A DNA stretch of 64,000 bases from Vulcaniibacterium thermophilum (GCF_007923255.1 NZ_VOHJ01000001.1:1-64000), one strand, 5' to 3'. Positions 15,469 to 24,249 are shown, counted from the first letter of the stretch. Program-made: numbers and translations. Notes: a model not told the origin generated them from the letters alone.

Positions 15469-16179
15469 ATGCAGATGCAGCGTGACGGCGGCCTGGTGCT
15501 CATCGTCGAGGACAACCGCAACATTTCCGAGATGGTGGGCGAATACCTGGAGGGCCGCGGTTTCGAGGTCGACTACGCCGGCGATGGCCTCGACGGCTAC
15601 CGTCTGGCCGCCGAGAACAGCTACGACGTGGTGGTGCTCGACCTGATGCTGCCGCGTCTGGACGGCATCGAGGTCTGCCGCCGCCTGCGCAGCGAGGCCC
15701 GCAAGTCGACGCCGGTGCTGATGCTGACCGCGCGCGACACGCTCGACGAGAAGCTCACCGGTCTCGGCGCCGGTGCCGACGACTACCTCACCAAGCCGTT
15801 CGCGATCCAGGAGCTGGAAGCGCGCCTGCGCGCGCTGATCCGCCGCGAGCGCAAGCAGGTGGGCGGCGAGGTGCTGAAGGTCGCCGACCTGGTGCTCGAT
15901 CCGGCATCGCTGCGCGTGACCCGCGGCGGTGTCGAACTGCAGCTCTCGCCGATCGGCCTGCGCCTGCTCACGATCCTGATGCGCGAGTCGCCGCGCGTGG
16001 TGAGCCGGCAGGAGATCGAGCGCGAGATCTGGGGCAACAGCCTGCCGGACTCGGACACCCTGCGCAGTCACCTGTACAACCTGCGCAAGACCATCGACAA
16101 ACCCTTCGACAAGCCTCTACTCCACACGGTACAGAGCGCCGGCTACCGTATTGCGGACATCTCGCAGCCGCCGGAGTAG
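15469..16179 (+). CDS. Two-component response regulator, OmpR/PhoB type
   Basis: This DNA-binding response regulator has a receiver domain (about 9-122) with the acidic pocket VEDN, phospho-accepting Asp58 in VVVLDLMLPRLDG, and the LTKPF lysine. A winged-helix effector domain follows (about 140-232), with the expected SHLYNLRKTIDKPF and TVQSAGYRI segments. It activates or represses target promoters after phosphorylation by the sensor kinase encoded nine bases downstream. GAGGAG precedes the start. The stimulus is not evident from the neighbours. Confidence 0.92.
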   Translation: MQMQRDGGLVLIVEDNRNISEMVGEYLEGRGFEVDYAGDGLDGYRLAAENSYDVVVLDLMLPRLDGIEVCRRLRSEARKSTPVLMLTARDTLDEKLTGLGAGADDYLTKPFAIQELEARLRALIRRERKQVGGEVLKVADLVLDPASLRVTRGGVELQLSPIGLRLLTILMRESPRVVSRQEIEREIWGNSLPDSDTLRSHLYNLRKTIDKPFDKPLLHTVQSAGYRIADISQPPE

Positions 16180-16188
16180 TCGTCCCTC

Positions 16189-17466
16189 ATGCCCCAGGGA
16201 CTGCCACGCAAGATCAAGGTCGCTTTCATCCTGCAGGCGTTCGTGGCCAGCATCGCGATCACGGTCGGCATCGTGATCGCGGGCTGGGCGATCCGCGAAC
16301 ACCTGATGCAGCAGCGCCTCGACGTCGAGGCGCGCGAGTTCTGGACGCACCGGGCCCGCGATCCGTCGTTCACCCCGCCGCAGGCCGCCAGCATCCGCGG
16401 ATACCTGCGCACGCCCGGCGCGCCGCTCACCGGGATTCCGCAGGAACTGCGCGCGCTGGCGCCCGGGACGCACCGGCTGGACGACGGCCGCGTGGTGCGC
16501 GTCGAAGCGCGACCGGCCGGCACCCTGTACCTGCTGCTCGACGATTTCTTCGCCACCCGCAGCACCCTGCTGATGGGGATCGTGGCGATCGCGCTCTCGC
16601 TGCTGGTCACCTATCTGCTGTCGTGGCTGACCTACCGCACCTCCAAACGGCTGGTGGCGCCGGTGAGCTGGCTGGCCGAGGAGGTGGCGCGCTGGGATCC
16701 GCGCGGGCCCGACCCGCGCGCCCTCGTGCCGAGCAACCTGCCGGCGGAGGCCGGCAGCGAGGTCCATTCGCTGGCGACCGCGCTGCGCGGGCTGGCCGCG
16801 CGGGTGGCGGACTTCGTCCAGCGCGAGCGCGAGTTCACCCGCGACGCCAGTCACGAACTGCGCACGCCGCTGACCGTGATCCGCGTCGCGACCGACCTGA
16901 TGATGGCCGATCCCGAAATGCCGCCGCGCGCGGTACGGTCGCTGGGTCGCGTGCAACGCGCCGGGCGCGACATGGAGGCGGTGATCGACGCCTTCCTGAT
17001 CCTCGCGCGCGAGGCCGACATCCAGCCGCAGACCGAGGAGTTCGCGGTCGCCGACGTGGTGGCCGACGAGGTCGAACGCGTGCAGCCGCTGCTGGCCGGC
17101 AAGCCGGTGGAACTGCACGTGCACGACGAAGGCGCGCCGCGGCTGGTGGCGCCGCCGCACGTGCTGCGGGTGATGGTCGGCAACCTGCTGAGCAACGCGG
17201 TGCGCTTCACCGATCGCGGCGCGGTCAGCGTGCACATGTACGCCGATCGCATCGAGATCCGCGACACCGGCATCGGCATGTCGGAAGAAACGCTGGCGCG
17301 GGCGTTCGATCCGTTCTACCGCGCCCAGGTGGCCGAGAATTCGGGCAAAGGCATGGGGCTGTCGATCGTCCGCCGGCTCGGCGAGCGGTTCGGCTGGCCG
17401 GTGGAGCTGAGCAGCACGCTCGGGCAGGGCACGGTGGCGACGATCCGCTTCGCATCGCCCAAGTGA
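16189..17466 (+). CDS. Membrane sensor histidine kinase
   Basis: The 425-residue kinase has two membrane helices (about 12-33 and 124-146) flanking a short periplasmic sensor of about 85 residues that matches no family I recognise. A HAMP-like linker follows, then the dimerisation helix with the phospho-accepting His in ASHELRTPLTVIRV and an HATPase domain with N-box NLLSNAVRF, G1 box DTGIGMSEE and GKGMGLSIVRRL. It phosphorylates the regulator encoded just upstream. The pair forms a simple two-gene operon ending before a small GC-rich hairpin at 17480-17501. Confidence 0.92.
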   Translation: MPQGLPRKIKVAFILQAFVASIAITVGIVIAGWAIREHLMQQRLDVEAREFWTHRARDPSFTPPQAASIRGYLRTPGAPLTGIPQELRALAPGTHRLDDGRVVRVEARPAGTLYLLLDDFFATRSTLLMGIVAIALSLLVTYLLSWLTYRTSKRLVAPVSWLAEEVARWDPRGPDPRALVPSNLPAEAGSEVHSLATALRGLAARVADFVQREREFTRDASHELRTPLTVIRVATDLMMADPEMPPRAVRSLGRVQRAGRDMEAVIDAFLILAREADIQPQTEEFAVADVVADEVERVQPLLAGKPVELHVHDEGAPRLVAPPHVLRVMVGNLLSNAVRFTDRGAVSVHMYADRIEIRDTGIGMSEETLARAFDPFYRAQVAENSGKGMGLSIVRRLGERFGWPVELSSTLGQGTVATIRFASPK

Positions 17467-17479
17467 CGCGACGAAACGC

Positions 17480-17501
17480 GCCGTCGAGGGCGATCGACGG
17501 C
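17480..17501. terminator. Possible hairpin between convergent genes
   Basis: GCCGTCGA and TCGACGGC form a perfect 8-bp stem with a six-base loop between the sensor kinase and the convergent MerR-type gene. No T-run follows on either strand, so termination here would be weak or Rho-assisted. Confidence 0.3.
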
Positions 17502-17563
17502 CGCCCTTGGACCCTTCGCCCCTTCCTCAGGACGCAACGCTCCGGCGCGCCTGGAGGCGCCGG

Positions 17564-18451
17564 TCAGGCGCGGCCTGCGCGCGGTCGGAAACTTCGTGCC
17601 ACCGCCGCGGCATCGTCCACCGCCCGTATCCGCGCCGATCGCAATTCCTCGGCGAGATAGCGCGCGTTGGCGCCGCCGAGCCAGACCGGCACGTCGGGCG
17701 CCAGCGCGGCATCGAGCCGACGCAGCTCCTCCAGCGCCACGCGCGCCTGCTGCGGGTCCACCGAGCTCAGCGCGACGCCCGCGGCGCCGAGCTTGGACGC
17801 CACCCGCGCGATCTCCACTGCCGGCAGTTCGGTGCCGAGGTAGAGCACCGGCAGGCCCGCTTCGTGCGCCTGCAGCGCGGCGCCGATCAGACCGAGTTCG
17901 TGGCCTTCGCCCGGCAGCGTCGCGAACAGCACCCGGCGCCGCCGTTCGCGCGGCGGAGGATTGAGCACCGCGAGCAGTCGCATGCGCAGCAGGCTGCTGA
18001 CCAGGCGCTCCTGGGCGACCGCGAGCCGGCCGTCGGCCCAGCGCAGTCCCACTTCCCGCAGCAGCGGCATGACCACGCGCTCCAGCAGGACCGGCATCGG
18101 CAGGGTGGCGATCGCCACCGACAGGTCGCGGTCGAATTCGTCGACGCGGTAGTCGGCGACGGCATCGAGCAGCCGCGACGGCAGCGTCTCCACGCCCCCG
18201 TAGGCGGCCCGACGGCCCTCGTCCAGCAGGCGGTCGAGCGCGGCATCGTCGAGCGCGGCCAGATCGCGGATCGGGTGGCCGCGGCTGGTCAGCCGGTGCA
18301 GCCGCGAGAGCCGCTCGATCGCCGCGGGGTCGTACAGGCGACGCCCGTTGGCGTCGCGCACCGGGCGGATCGCGCCATGCCGGCGCTCCCAGGCGCGCAG
18401 GGTCTCGGTGCTCAGTCCGGCGAGCTGGGCGGCGACCTTGATCGGGTACAT
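17564..18451 (-). CDS. MerR-type regulator with cobalamin-binding domain (CarH/LitR-like)
   Basis: The 295-residue protein joins a MerR winged helix (1-70: [20 protein letters not shown]) to a B12-binding module made of a four-helix cap (about 85-165) and a Rossmann domain (about 172-285). CarH and LitR of this build repress genes in the dark using adenosylcobalamin and release DNA in light. The lower axial His is kept (His184 in GEGHELGL), as are Trp138 and Glu148 of the cap. The positions equal to Thermus CarH His132 and His142 are Ala139 and Arg149, so the photochemistry is probably different or absent. The ATG at 18451 matches family N-termini. It is divergent from the fasciclin gene across TGTAC repeats. 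Confidence 0.87.
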   Translation of the reverse strand: MYPIKVAAQLAGLSTETLRAWERRHGAIRPVRDANGRRLYDPAAIERLSRLHRLTSRGHPIRDLAALDDAALDRLLDEGRRAAYGGVETLPSRLLDAVADYRVDEFDRDLSVAIATLPMPVLLERVVMPLLREVGLRWADGRLAVAQERLVSSLLRMRLLAVLNPPPRERRRRVLFATLPGEGHELGLIGAALQAHEAGLPVLYLGTELPAVEIARVASKLGAAGVALSSVDPQQARVALEELRRLDAALAPDVPVWLGGANARYLAEELRSARIRAVDDAAAVARSFRPRAGRA

Positions 18452-18459
18452 GGCGCGAA

Positions 18460-18491
18460 CGTACAGCATTTGTACAAGCCGTTGTTGTACG
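18460..18491. promoter_or_regulatory. Cluster of TTGTAC half-sites in the MerR-fasciclin divergent gap
   Basis: CGTACAG (18460), the palindrome TTGTACAA (18470-18477) and TTGTACG (18485-18491) lie within 32 bases, next to the start of the MerR-type gene; another GTACA touches its start codon. Repeated TGTACA-like half-sites upstream of its own gene and the divergent target are what a MerR/CarH-type repressor would use. The assignment rests on position and symmetry. Confidence 0.55.
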
Positions 18492-18549
18492 TCTGTCTAA
18501 CGGCCGGGGGTGCAGAGTCCGCTTCGTTCCACCCCTTCCGGAGAACTCC

Positions 18550-19098
18550 ATGGCTTCCCGCACCGCCCTGTTCCGAATCCCCGCGCTCGCCTGCGCGCTT
18601 GCCTTGGCCTGCCCGGCATCCGTCGCCGTTGCGGCGACCGCCGACGGCGGCACCGCCCACGGCGGCCGGGCGCAAACCCAGCCGCGCGCCGACATCGTCG
18701 ATACCGCCGTCCGCGGCGGCCAGTTCAAGACCCTCGCCGCCGCGCTGAACGCGGCGGGCCTGGTCGAGACGCTGAAAGGGCCCGGTCCGTTCACCGTGTT
18801 CGCGCCCACCGACGCGGCCTTCGCGGCGCTGCCGCCGGGCACGCTGGAGGAGCTACTGAAGCCGGAGAACCGCCGGAAACTGGTCGCGATCCTCACCTAC
18901 CACGTGGTGCCCGGCCGGGTCAGCGCGAGCCAGGCGGCGAAGCTGGACTCCGCCACCACCGTACAGGGCGGCGCCCTGGCGATCCGCGCCCGCGACGGCG
19001 CGGTGACCGTGGACGGCGCCCGCGTGGTCGCTGCCGACGTGGCCGCCAGCAACGGCGTGATCCACGTGATCGACAAGGTGCTCCTGCCCGAGGGCTGA
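18550..19098 (+). CDS. Exported fasciclin-domain protein
   Basis: The product has a signal peptide (about 1-29, cleaved near VAVAA), a short linker, and one fasciclin (FAS1) domain from about residue 48 to 181 with [27 protein letters not shown] and [13 protein letters not shown], the three standard FAS1 blocks. FAS1 domains mediate adhesion or act as stress-induced surface proteins; in bacteria they are secreted or cell-bound. It is divergent from the B12-type MerR regulator and followed after 26 bases by a DUF378 gene with its own ribosome-binding site, suggesting a small regulated operon. Confidence 0.92.
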   Translation: MASRTALFRIPALACALALACPASVAVAATADGGTAHGGRAQTQPRADIVDTAVRGGQFKTLAAALNAAGLVETLKGPGPFTVFAPTDAAFAALPPGTLEELLKPENRRKLVAILTYHVVPGRVSASQAAKLDSATTVQGGALAIRARDGAVTVDGARVVAADVAASNGVIHVIDKVLLPEG

Positions 19099-19124
19099 GC
19101 ATCCATCTCATCCGGAGAACCGCA

Positions 19125-19346
19125 ATGAAGAGCCTGAATTTCGTGACGCTGGGCCTGCTGGTGATCGGCGGCCTCAACTGGGGACTGGTCGGCGCGTTCC
19201 AGTTCGATCTGGTCGCGGCGCTGTTCGGCGGCCAGGACGCGCTCCTGTCCCGCGTGGTGTACGGGCTGGTCGGGCTGTCGGCGCTGTGGCAGATCGCCGC
19301 GCTCGCACGCCCCGGATCGCGCGCCGACGTCGTTCGCAGCGCGTAA
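19125..19346 (+). CDS. DUF378 small membrane protein
   Basis: This 73-residue protein has two membrane helices separated by a short loop. The signature NFVTLGLLVIGGLNWGLVG with the NWGL motif is diagnostic of DUF378. The function is unknown. CCGGAG stands about eight bases before the ATG. It follows the fasciclin gene and probably shares its message. A 9-bp GC-rich stem (19364-19372 with 19386-19394) follows the stop and may end the transcript, although no T-run is present. Confidence 0.88.
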   Translation: MKSLNFVTLGLLVIGGLNWGLVGAFQFDLVAALFGGQDALLSRVVYGLVGLSALWQIAALARPGSRADVVRSA

Positions 19347-19540
19347 CGCGCGCGTGGCCCCTTCGACGCCGGTCGCGGCAGCGCGGCCGGCGTCGCGCCG
19401 TCTGCACACGCCGCGCGGCTGGACCGCCCGGGGCCGTACGCTCGCAGCAGGCGCGGGCGGCGCTGCGCTCGGGCCGCGGGCCTTCCTGCGCCGCCGCGAA
19501 TCGGCGAATCTGGGCAGCCCGCACACCGCCGTCCGTCCAC

Positions 19541-20560
19541 ATGCGAACCGTCGCCGCGCTGCTCCTGCTTGCCGCCATGTCCACCCACGCCGCCGAACCC
19601 GCCGCGCCCGCTCCCGAACGCCGGGTGGCGCTGGTCATCCACGGCGGCGCCGGCTTCGTGCCCAAGGATGCGCTCGGCGAGGAGGACCGGCGCGAGGTGC
19701 ATGCCACGCTCAACCGCGCGCTGGATGCCGGCTACGCGATCCTGGCCCGCGGCGGCAGCGCGCTCGACGCGGTCGAGGCGGCGGTCGTCGTGCTGGAGGA
19801 TTCGCCGCGCTTCAATGCCGGCAAGGGCGCGGTGTTCAACGCCAAGGGCGCGCACGAACTCGACGCCTCGATCATGGACGGCCACACCCGGCGCGCCGGC
19901 GCAGTCGCCGGAGTGACCACGGTGCGCAACCCGATCCGGCTGGCGCGTGCGGTGATGGAGCACACGCCGCACGTGATGCTCGCCGGCGCGGGCGCGGAGG
20001 AATTCGCCGACACGCGACCGGAGATCCGCCGCGTGCCGAACACCTGGTTCGACACCCCGCACCGCCGCGAACAGCTCGAGAAGGCGCAGCGCGCCGAGCG
20101 CGAGAAGCGCGCCGCGGTGCGCGATTCCGACAGCGACATGCCGGCCTACTTCGGCACCGTCGGCGCGGTCGCGCTGGACGCGCAGGGCCGCATCGCCGCC
20201 GCGACCAGCACCGGCGGCATGACCAACAAGCGCTACGGCCGGGTGGGCGACTCGCCGATCATCGGCGCCGGCACCTGGGCCGACGAGCGCTGCGGCGTGT
20301 CCGGCACCGGCTGGGGCGAGTTCTACATCCGCTACGCGGTGGCGCACGACATCTGCGCCCGCGTGGCCTACCGCGGGCAATCGCTGCAGGACGCCGCCGA
20401 GGAGGTGGTGAACCGCATCGTCCCCGCCGCCGGCGGCGACGGCGGCGCGATCGCGCTCGACCGCGACGGCAACATCGCCATGCCGTTCAACAGCGGCAGC
20501 ATGTTCCGCGGCTGGATCCGATCCGACGGCAGCCGCGGCACCGCGATCCACGAAGACTGA
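19541..20560 (+). CDS. Isoaspartyl peptidase / plant-type L-asparaginase, exported
   Basis: This is an Ntn-hydrolase precursor of 339 residues that should cut itself into two chains. The new N-terminal Thr is in YFGTVGAVALDAQGRIA, followed by the AAATSTGGMTNKRYGR binding segment and the GTWADERCG loop. The alpha chain has HGGAGFVPKDAL and FNAGKGAVFNAKG, with AVTVVLEDSP-like flanks. It hydrolyses isoaspartyl dipeptides and asparagine. Unlike E. coli IaaA it begins with a signal peptide (MRTVAALLLLAAMSTHAAEP), placing it in the periplasm. The start ATG was set by this signal. Confidence 0.93.
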   Translation: MRTVAALLLLAAMSTHAAEPAAPAPERRVALVIHGGAGFVPKDALGEEDRREVHATLNRALDAGYAILARGGSALDAVEAAVVVLEDSPRFNAGKGAVFNAKGAHELDASIMDGHTRRAGAVAGVTTVRNPIRLARAVMEHTPHVMLAGAGAEEFADTRPEIRRVPNTWFDTPHRREQLEKAQRAEREKRAAVRDSDSDMPAYFGTVGAVALDAQGRIAAATSTGGMTNKRYGRVGDSPIIGAGTWADERCGVSGTGWGEFYIRYAVAHDICARVAYRGQSLQDAAEEVVNRIVPAAGGDGGAIALDRDGNIAMPFNSGSMFRGWIRSDGSRGTAIHED

Positions 20561-20708
20561 ACCGCCCCGTCCGGCCGCGGCCGGACGCCACGGGGCCTTG
20601 TGGCAGAATTCCCCGCCTGTCGCGGCCGCCGGAGACGGCTCCGCGCAGGCGCTCGTCGGACGACAGGATGGCGCCCGGGCACCACAACGTCAGCGTCGGG
20701 GGGCGCAC

Positions 20709-21089
20709 ATGGCGGACGAATACGGGCACCTGCCGCGCGGGCCGGGGCGGGTGCTGAAGGCGGCCTGGTGGTCGCTCAAGGGCCTGAGGGCCGCCTGGCT
20801 GCACGAGTCCTCGTTCCGGCTGGAGGTCTACCTGTTCGTCGTGCTGGCGCCGCTCGGCTGGTGGGCCGGACAGACGCCGGTGGAGCGCGTGCTGCTGGTC
20901 GGATCGCTGCTGCTGGTGCTGTCGGTGGAGCTGCTGAACTCGGCCGTGGAGGCGGTGATCGAGCGCTACGGCGCCGAGTTCCACGAGCTGGCCGGCCGAG
21001 CCAAGGACATGGGCTCGGCGGCGGTGCTGGTGGTCATGCTGAACGTGCTGCTGGTGTGGGGCTCGATCCTGGGCCCGCGCCTGTTCTGA
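20709..21089 (+). CDS. dgkA: Diacylglycerol kinase DgkA
   Basis: DgkA is a small trimeric inner-membrane enzyme that phosphorylates diacylglycerol formed during membrane-derived oligosaccharide and lipid turnover. The 126-residue protein has three membrane helices, the amphipathic start with AAWWSLKGLRAAWLHE, and the catalytic signature VELLNSAVEAVIERYG. The ATG was chosen because it begins the family N-terminus. terC follows after 31 bases. Confidence 0.93.
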   Translation: MADEYGHLPRGPGRVLKAAWWSLKGLRAAWLHESSFRLEVYLFVVLAPLGWWAGQTPVERVLLVGSLLLVLSVELLNSAVEAVIERYGAEFHELAGRAKDMGSAAVLVVMLNVLLVWGSILGPRLF

Positions 21090-21120
21090 AACAACGAGAA
21101 AAGAGGAAAACCCGTCCGTG

Positions 21121-21852
21121 ATGGAGCTGCTGACCGATCCGCAGGTGTGGATCACCCTGTTCACGCTGAGCGCGATCGAGATCGTGCTCGGCATCGACAA
21201 CCTGGTGTTCATCTCGATCGCGGTCAGCAAGCTGCCGTACGCGCGGCGTGAGGTCGCGCGCAAGTTCGGCATCGCGGTGGCGTGCATCACCCGCATCGGC
21301 CTGCTGGTCACGCTCGCCTGGCTGGCCGGTCTGACCGACGATCTGTTCTCGGTGATGGGGCACGGCATTTCGGTGCGCGACCTGGTGCTGATCCTCGGCG
21401 GCGCGTTCCTGGTGGTGAAGGGCACCGGCGAGATCCGCGACCTGATCGCCGGCGAGCCGGAAGAGGAGGACATCCACACCCGCCCGGCCACCGCGTTCTG
21501 GGCGGTGATCGCGCAGATCGCGATCATCGACATCGTGTTCTCGCTCGATTCGGTCATCGCCGCGGTGGGCATGGCCAACCACATCCCGGTGATGGTCGCC
21601 GCGATCCTGCTGGCGGTGGCGGTGATGCTGCTGGCGTCCAAGCCGCTGGGCCACTTCATCGACACCAATCCGACCATCAAGATGCTGGCGCTCGCCTTCA
21701 TCGTGCTGGTCGGCGTGTATCTGGTGCTGGACGGCTTCGAGCTGCACGTGCCGAAGGCCTACGTGTACTTCGCGATGGGCTTCTCCGCCGCGGTGGAGGC
21801 GCTCAACCTGTGGGCCCGGCGCCGGGCCCAGCGGCGCCTGCAGCCGGAATAG
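21121..21852 (+). CDS. TerC-family integral membrane protein
   Basis: The 243-residue protein has about seven membrane helices and the paired acidic motifs of TerC/Alx/YgdQ proteins: EIVLGIDNLVFISIAVSKLP near the start and IDIVFSLDSVIAAVGMANHI in the middle. Family members are linked to metal (often Mn2+) efflux and to tellurite resistance. A GTG one codon before the ATG is an alternative start. GAGGA lies about 12 bases upstream. Substrate is not shown by the context, which places it between dgkA and lemA. Confidence 0.88.
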   Translation: MELLTDPQVWITLFTLSAIEIVLGIDNLVFISIAVSKLPYARREVARKFGIAVACITRIGLLVTLAWLAGLTDDLFSVMGHGISVRDLVLILGGAFLVVKGTGEIRDLIAGEPEEEDIHTRPATAFWAVIAQIAIIDIVFSLDSVIAAVGMANHIPVMVAAILLAVAVMLLASKPLGHFIDTNPTIKMLALAFIVLVGVYLVLDGFELHVPKAYVYFAMGFSAAVEALNLWARRRAQRRLQPE

Positions 21853-21920
21853 CCGGGCCGTTGCGCGGCGTGGACGGGTGTGCTGCCATCCTGCGCACCC
21901 CCGCCACGAGGAGACGGTCC

Positions 21921-22577
21921 ATGCGTGTCCTGGTCGTGATCCTGCTGGCCGCGCTGCTGAGCGGCTGCGGCTACAACACCATCCAGCAGAAGGACGAGGC
22001 GGTGAACGCCGCCTGGTCGCAGGTCATCAACGTCTACAAGCGCCGCGCCGATCTGGTGCCGAATCTGGTCGCCACCGTGCGCGGCTACGCGGCGCACGAG
22101 CAGCAGGTGCTCACCCAGGTCACCGAGGCGCGCGCCCGCGTCGGCAGCATCAACGTCGACGCCGGCGATCCGCAATCGCTGCGCCAGTTCGAGCAGGCGC
22201 AGGGCGAGCTGCGCAGCGCGATCGGCCGGCTGCTGGTGGTCAGCGAGAACTACCCGCAGCTCAAGGCCGACCAGCAGTTCCTCGCCTTGCAGGCGCAACT
22301 GGAAGGCACCGAGAACCGGATCGCGGTCGAGCGCCAGCGCTACATCCAGGCGGTGCAGGACTACAACACCTACATCCGCCAGTTCCCGGTCAATCTGACG
22401 GCGATGATGTTCGGCTACAAGACGCGCCCGAACTTCACGGTGGAGAACGAGGCCGCGATCCAGCAGGCGCCGACGGTCGATTTCGGCACGCCCGCCCGGC
22501 CGCAGCCGGCGCAGCCGCAGCCGCAGCCGCAATCGCCCGCGCCTTCCCAGCCGACGCCCGAGCCGGCTGGAGGCTGA
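21921..22577 (+). CDS. LemA family lipoprotein
   Basis: The protein begins with a lipoprotein signal peptide with lipobox LLSGC (Cys near residue 16). A LemA domain follows: NTIQQKDEAVNAAWSQV, RADLVPNLVATVRGYAAHEQ, and the late RQFPVNLTAMMFGYKTRP helix. The last 35 residues are a Pro/Gln-rich low-complexity tail. LemA is a coiled-coil membrane-associated protein of unclear function; in many bacteria it is cotranscribed with TPM-domain genes, as here. It is expected to be anchored on the periplasmic face of a membrane. Confidence 0.92.
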   Translation: MRVLVVILLAALLSGCGYNTIQQKDEAVNAAWSQVINVYKRRADLVPNLVATVRGYAAHEQQVLTQVTEARARVGSINVDAGDPQSLRQFEQAQGELRSAIGRLLVVSENYPQLKADQQFLALQAQLEGTENRIAVERQRYIQAVQDYNTYIRQFPVNLTAMMFGYKTRPNFTVENEAAIQQAPTVDFGTPARPQPAQPQPQPQSPAPSQPTPEPAGG

Positions 22578-22586
22578 GCCGGCGTC

Positions 22587-23516
22587 ATGCCGCGGCCGCT
22601 CCAGGAATCCCCCGTCCCCGCCCGCGCGACGGCGTGGCGCGCGTTCGCGGCGGCGCTGCTCGTGCTGGCGATGGCGCTGATGCCGGCATGGGCGCAGGAG
22701 CTGGCGCCGATCCCGCCGCTGTCCTCGCCGGTGATCGACACCACCGGCACCCTCGATGCGCCGACGCGGCAACGCCTCGAGGCGCAGGCGCTGGCGCTGC
22801 AACAGCGCAAGGGCGCGCAGTTGCAGGTGCTGATCGTGCCGACCACGCAGCCGGAGGACATCGCGCAGTACGCGGTGCGCGCCTACGAGCAGTACCGTCT
22901 CGGCCGCGAGAAGGTCGACGACGGCGTGCTGCTGGTGGTCGCGAAGAACGACCGGCGGGTGCGGATCGAAGTCGGTTACGGACTGGAGGGGGCGATTCCG
23001 GACGCGATCGCGGTCCGGGTGATCCAGGAGTACCTGGTGCCGCGCTTCCGCCAGGGCGACTATGCCGGCGGCATCGTCGACGCCACCGCCGCGCTGGTGC
23101 GCCTGATCGACGGCGAGCCGCTGCCGCCGCCGATGGCCGACCATGCGCCCGCCGCGGACGGCGGCGGAAGCTGGGTGCTGGCGCTGTTCGCGGCATTCGT
23201 GGTGGCGCAGGTGGTGCGTGCGATGTTCCGCCGCGCACCGGTGCTGGTGCGCGGGGTCGCCGGCGGCGGCGCGGCGGGCGGCATCGCCTGGCTGATCTCC
23301 GCGCTGCTGCCGGTCGGACTGTTCGCCGGGCTGCTCGGGTTCTTCATGGCGCTGCCGGGGGCGGCGCCCGGGCGCTACGTGCGCGGCGGGCACTGGGGCG
23401 GCGGCTGGGGCGGCTTCCCGGGCGGGTTCGGCGGGGGCGGCGGCTTCGGCGGCGGAGGCGGCTGGTCGGGCGGCGGCGGCATGAGCGGAGGCGGCGGCGC
23501 CTCCGGAAGCTGGTGA
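22587..23516 (+). CDS. TPM-domain membrane protein (YgcG type) with Gly-rich tail
   Basis: The 309 residues comprise a signal peptide (cleaved near AWAQE, about residue 36), a TPM domain (about 45-185) with VIDTTGTLDAPTRQRLEAQ, KVDDGVLLVVAKNDRR, VEVGYGLEG-like and GDYAGGIVDATAALV, two membrane helices and a C-terminal tail made almost entirely of Gly with Phe, Trp and Ser (from about 270). In plants and phytoplankton TPM proteins act in photosystem repair; the bacterial role is uncertain. It starts nine bases after lemA and is followed by a second TPM gene, suggesting a membrane complex of LemA and two TPM proteins. Confidence 0.9.
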   Translation: MPRPLQESPVPARATAWRAFAAALLVLAMALMPAWAQELAPIPPLSSPVIDTTGTLDAPTRQRLEAQALALQQRKGAQLQVLIVPTTQPEDIAQYAVRAYEQYRLGREKVDDGVLLVVAKNDRRVRIEVGYGLEGAIPDAIAVRVIQEYLVPRFRQGDYAGGIVDATAALVRLIDGEPLPPPMADHAPAADGGGSWVLALFAAFVVAQVVRAMFRRAPVLVRGVAGGGAAGGIAWLISALLPVGLFAGLLGFFMALPGAAPGRYVRGGHWGGGWGGFPGGFGGGGGFGGGGGWSGGGGMSGGGGASGSW

Positions 23517-23517
23517 G

Positions 23518-24012
23518 GTGAGCATGCGCCTGCTGCGTCATCTGTTTCCCCCGTCGGTCGCGCGCCGCTTCCCCGAGGCGAGCCTTGCGCGCATCACCGA
23601 GGCGATCGCCGCGGGCGAGCGCCGCCACACCGGCGAGGTCTGCTTCGCCGTGGAAGCGGCGCTGCCGCTGGCCGCGGCCTGGGCCGGCGTCGACGCGCGC
23701 CAGCGCGCCTGCGAGGTGTTCGCGCAACTGCGCGTGTGGGACACCGAGGCCAACAACGGCGTGCTGCTGTATCTGCTGCTGGCCGACCACCGGATCGAGA
23801 TCGTGGCCGATCGCGGCTTCCGCGGCCGGGTGGACGACGCCCACTGGACCGCGATCTGCCGGGGCATCGAGGCGCGGCTGCGGCGCGGCGAGTACGAAGC
23901 CGGCGTGCTGCACGGCATCGCCGCGTTGCACGAGTGCGTGGCGACGCATTTCCCGCGGATCGAGGGCGCGTCCGACCCCAACGAACTGCCGGACCGCCCC
24001 CACATCCTGTAG
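23518..24012 (+). CDS. TPM-domain protein without membrane anchor
   Basis: The 164-residue protein is a soluble version of the preceding gene. It carries the TPM marks ITEAIAAGERRHTGEVCF, FAQLRVWDTEANNGVLLYL, HRIEIVADRGFRGRV and YEAGVLHGIAAL, but no signal peptide or transmembrane segment. It starts with GTG one base after the upstream stop; an ATG two codons later is an alternative. Its TAG stop forms part of a GTAGGACGG palindrome that continues downstream to about 24035. Function is unknown; coupling to lemA and the first TPM gene is clear. Confidence 0.88.
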   Translation: MSMRLLRHLFPPSVARRFPEASLARITEAIAAGERRHTGEVCFAVEAALPLAAAWAGVDARQRACEVFAQLRVWDTEANNGVLLYLLLADHRIEIVADRGFRGRVDDAHWTAICRGIEARLRRGEYEAGVLHGIAALHECVATHFPRIEGASDPNELPDRPHIL

Positions 24013-24035
24013 GACGGTTTCCTCCAAGCCGTCTC
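24010..24035. repeat. GTAGGACGG palindrome overlapping a stop codon
   Basis: GTAGGACGGTTT is followed by CCTCC and AAGCCGTC, forming a hairpin whose left edge supplies the TAG stop of the second TPM gene. It looks like another family of intergenic repeats. The gap up to lgt at 24250 holds nothing else that I can name. Confidence 0.5.
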
Positions 24036-24249
24036 CCGCGTGCGGTGCAGAGGCGCGTTTGCGGGCCGCAGGCTCGCGCGCCGCGAACGCCCGCCGCGCT
24101 GCGGCGGGCCGGACGAGGGGTTGCGGTGAGGGCGGCGGCGAAGGCGCGTGGCGCGGCGGGAGTCGCGGCCGAAGCTGCGCCTGCAGGGGCGCGTCCGTCG
24201 GCGTGGGCTTTGCCGCACAATAGGCCCCCAGCCCCGGTCTCCGAGCGCC

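Noticed and set aside
19364-19394. Hairpin after the DUF378 gene as an intrinsic terminator
   Set aside because: The 9-bp stem lacks a T-run, and chance stems of this kind are common at such GC content. It is mentioned in the gene entry only.
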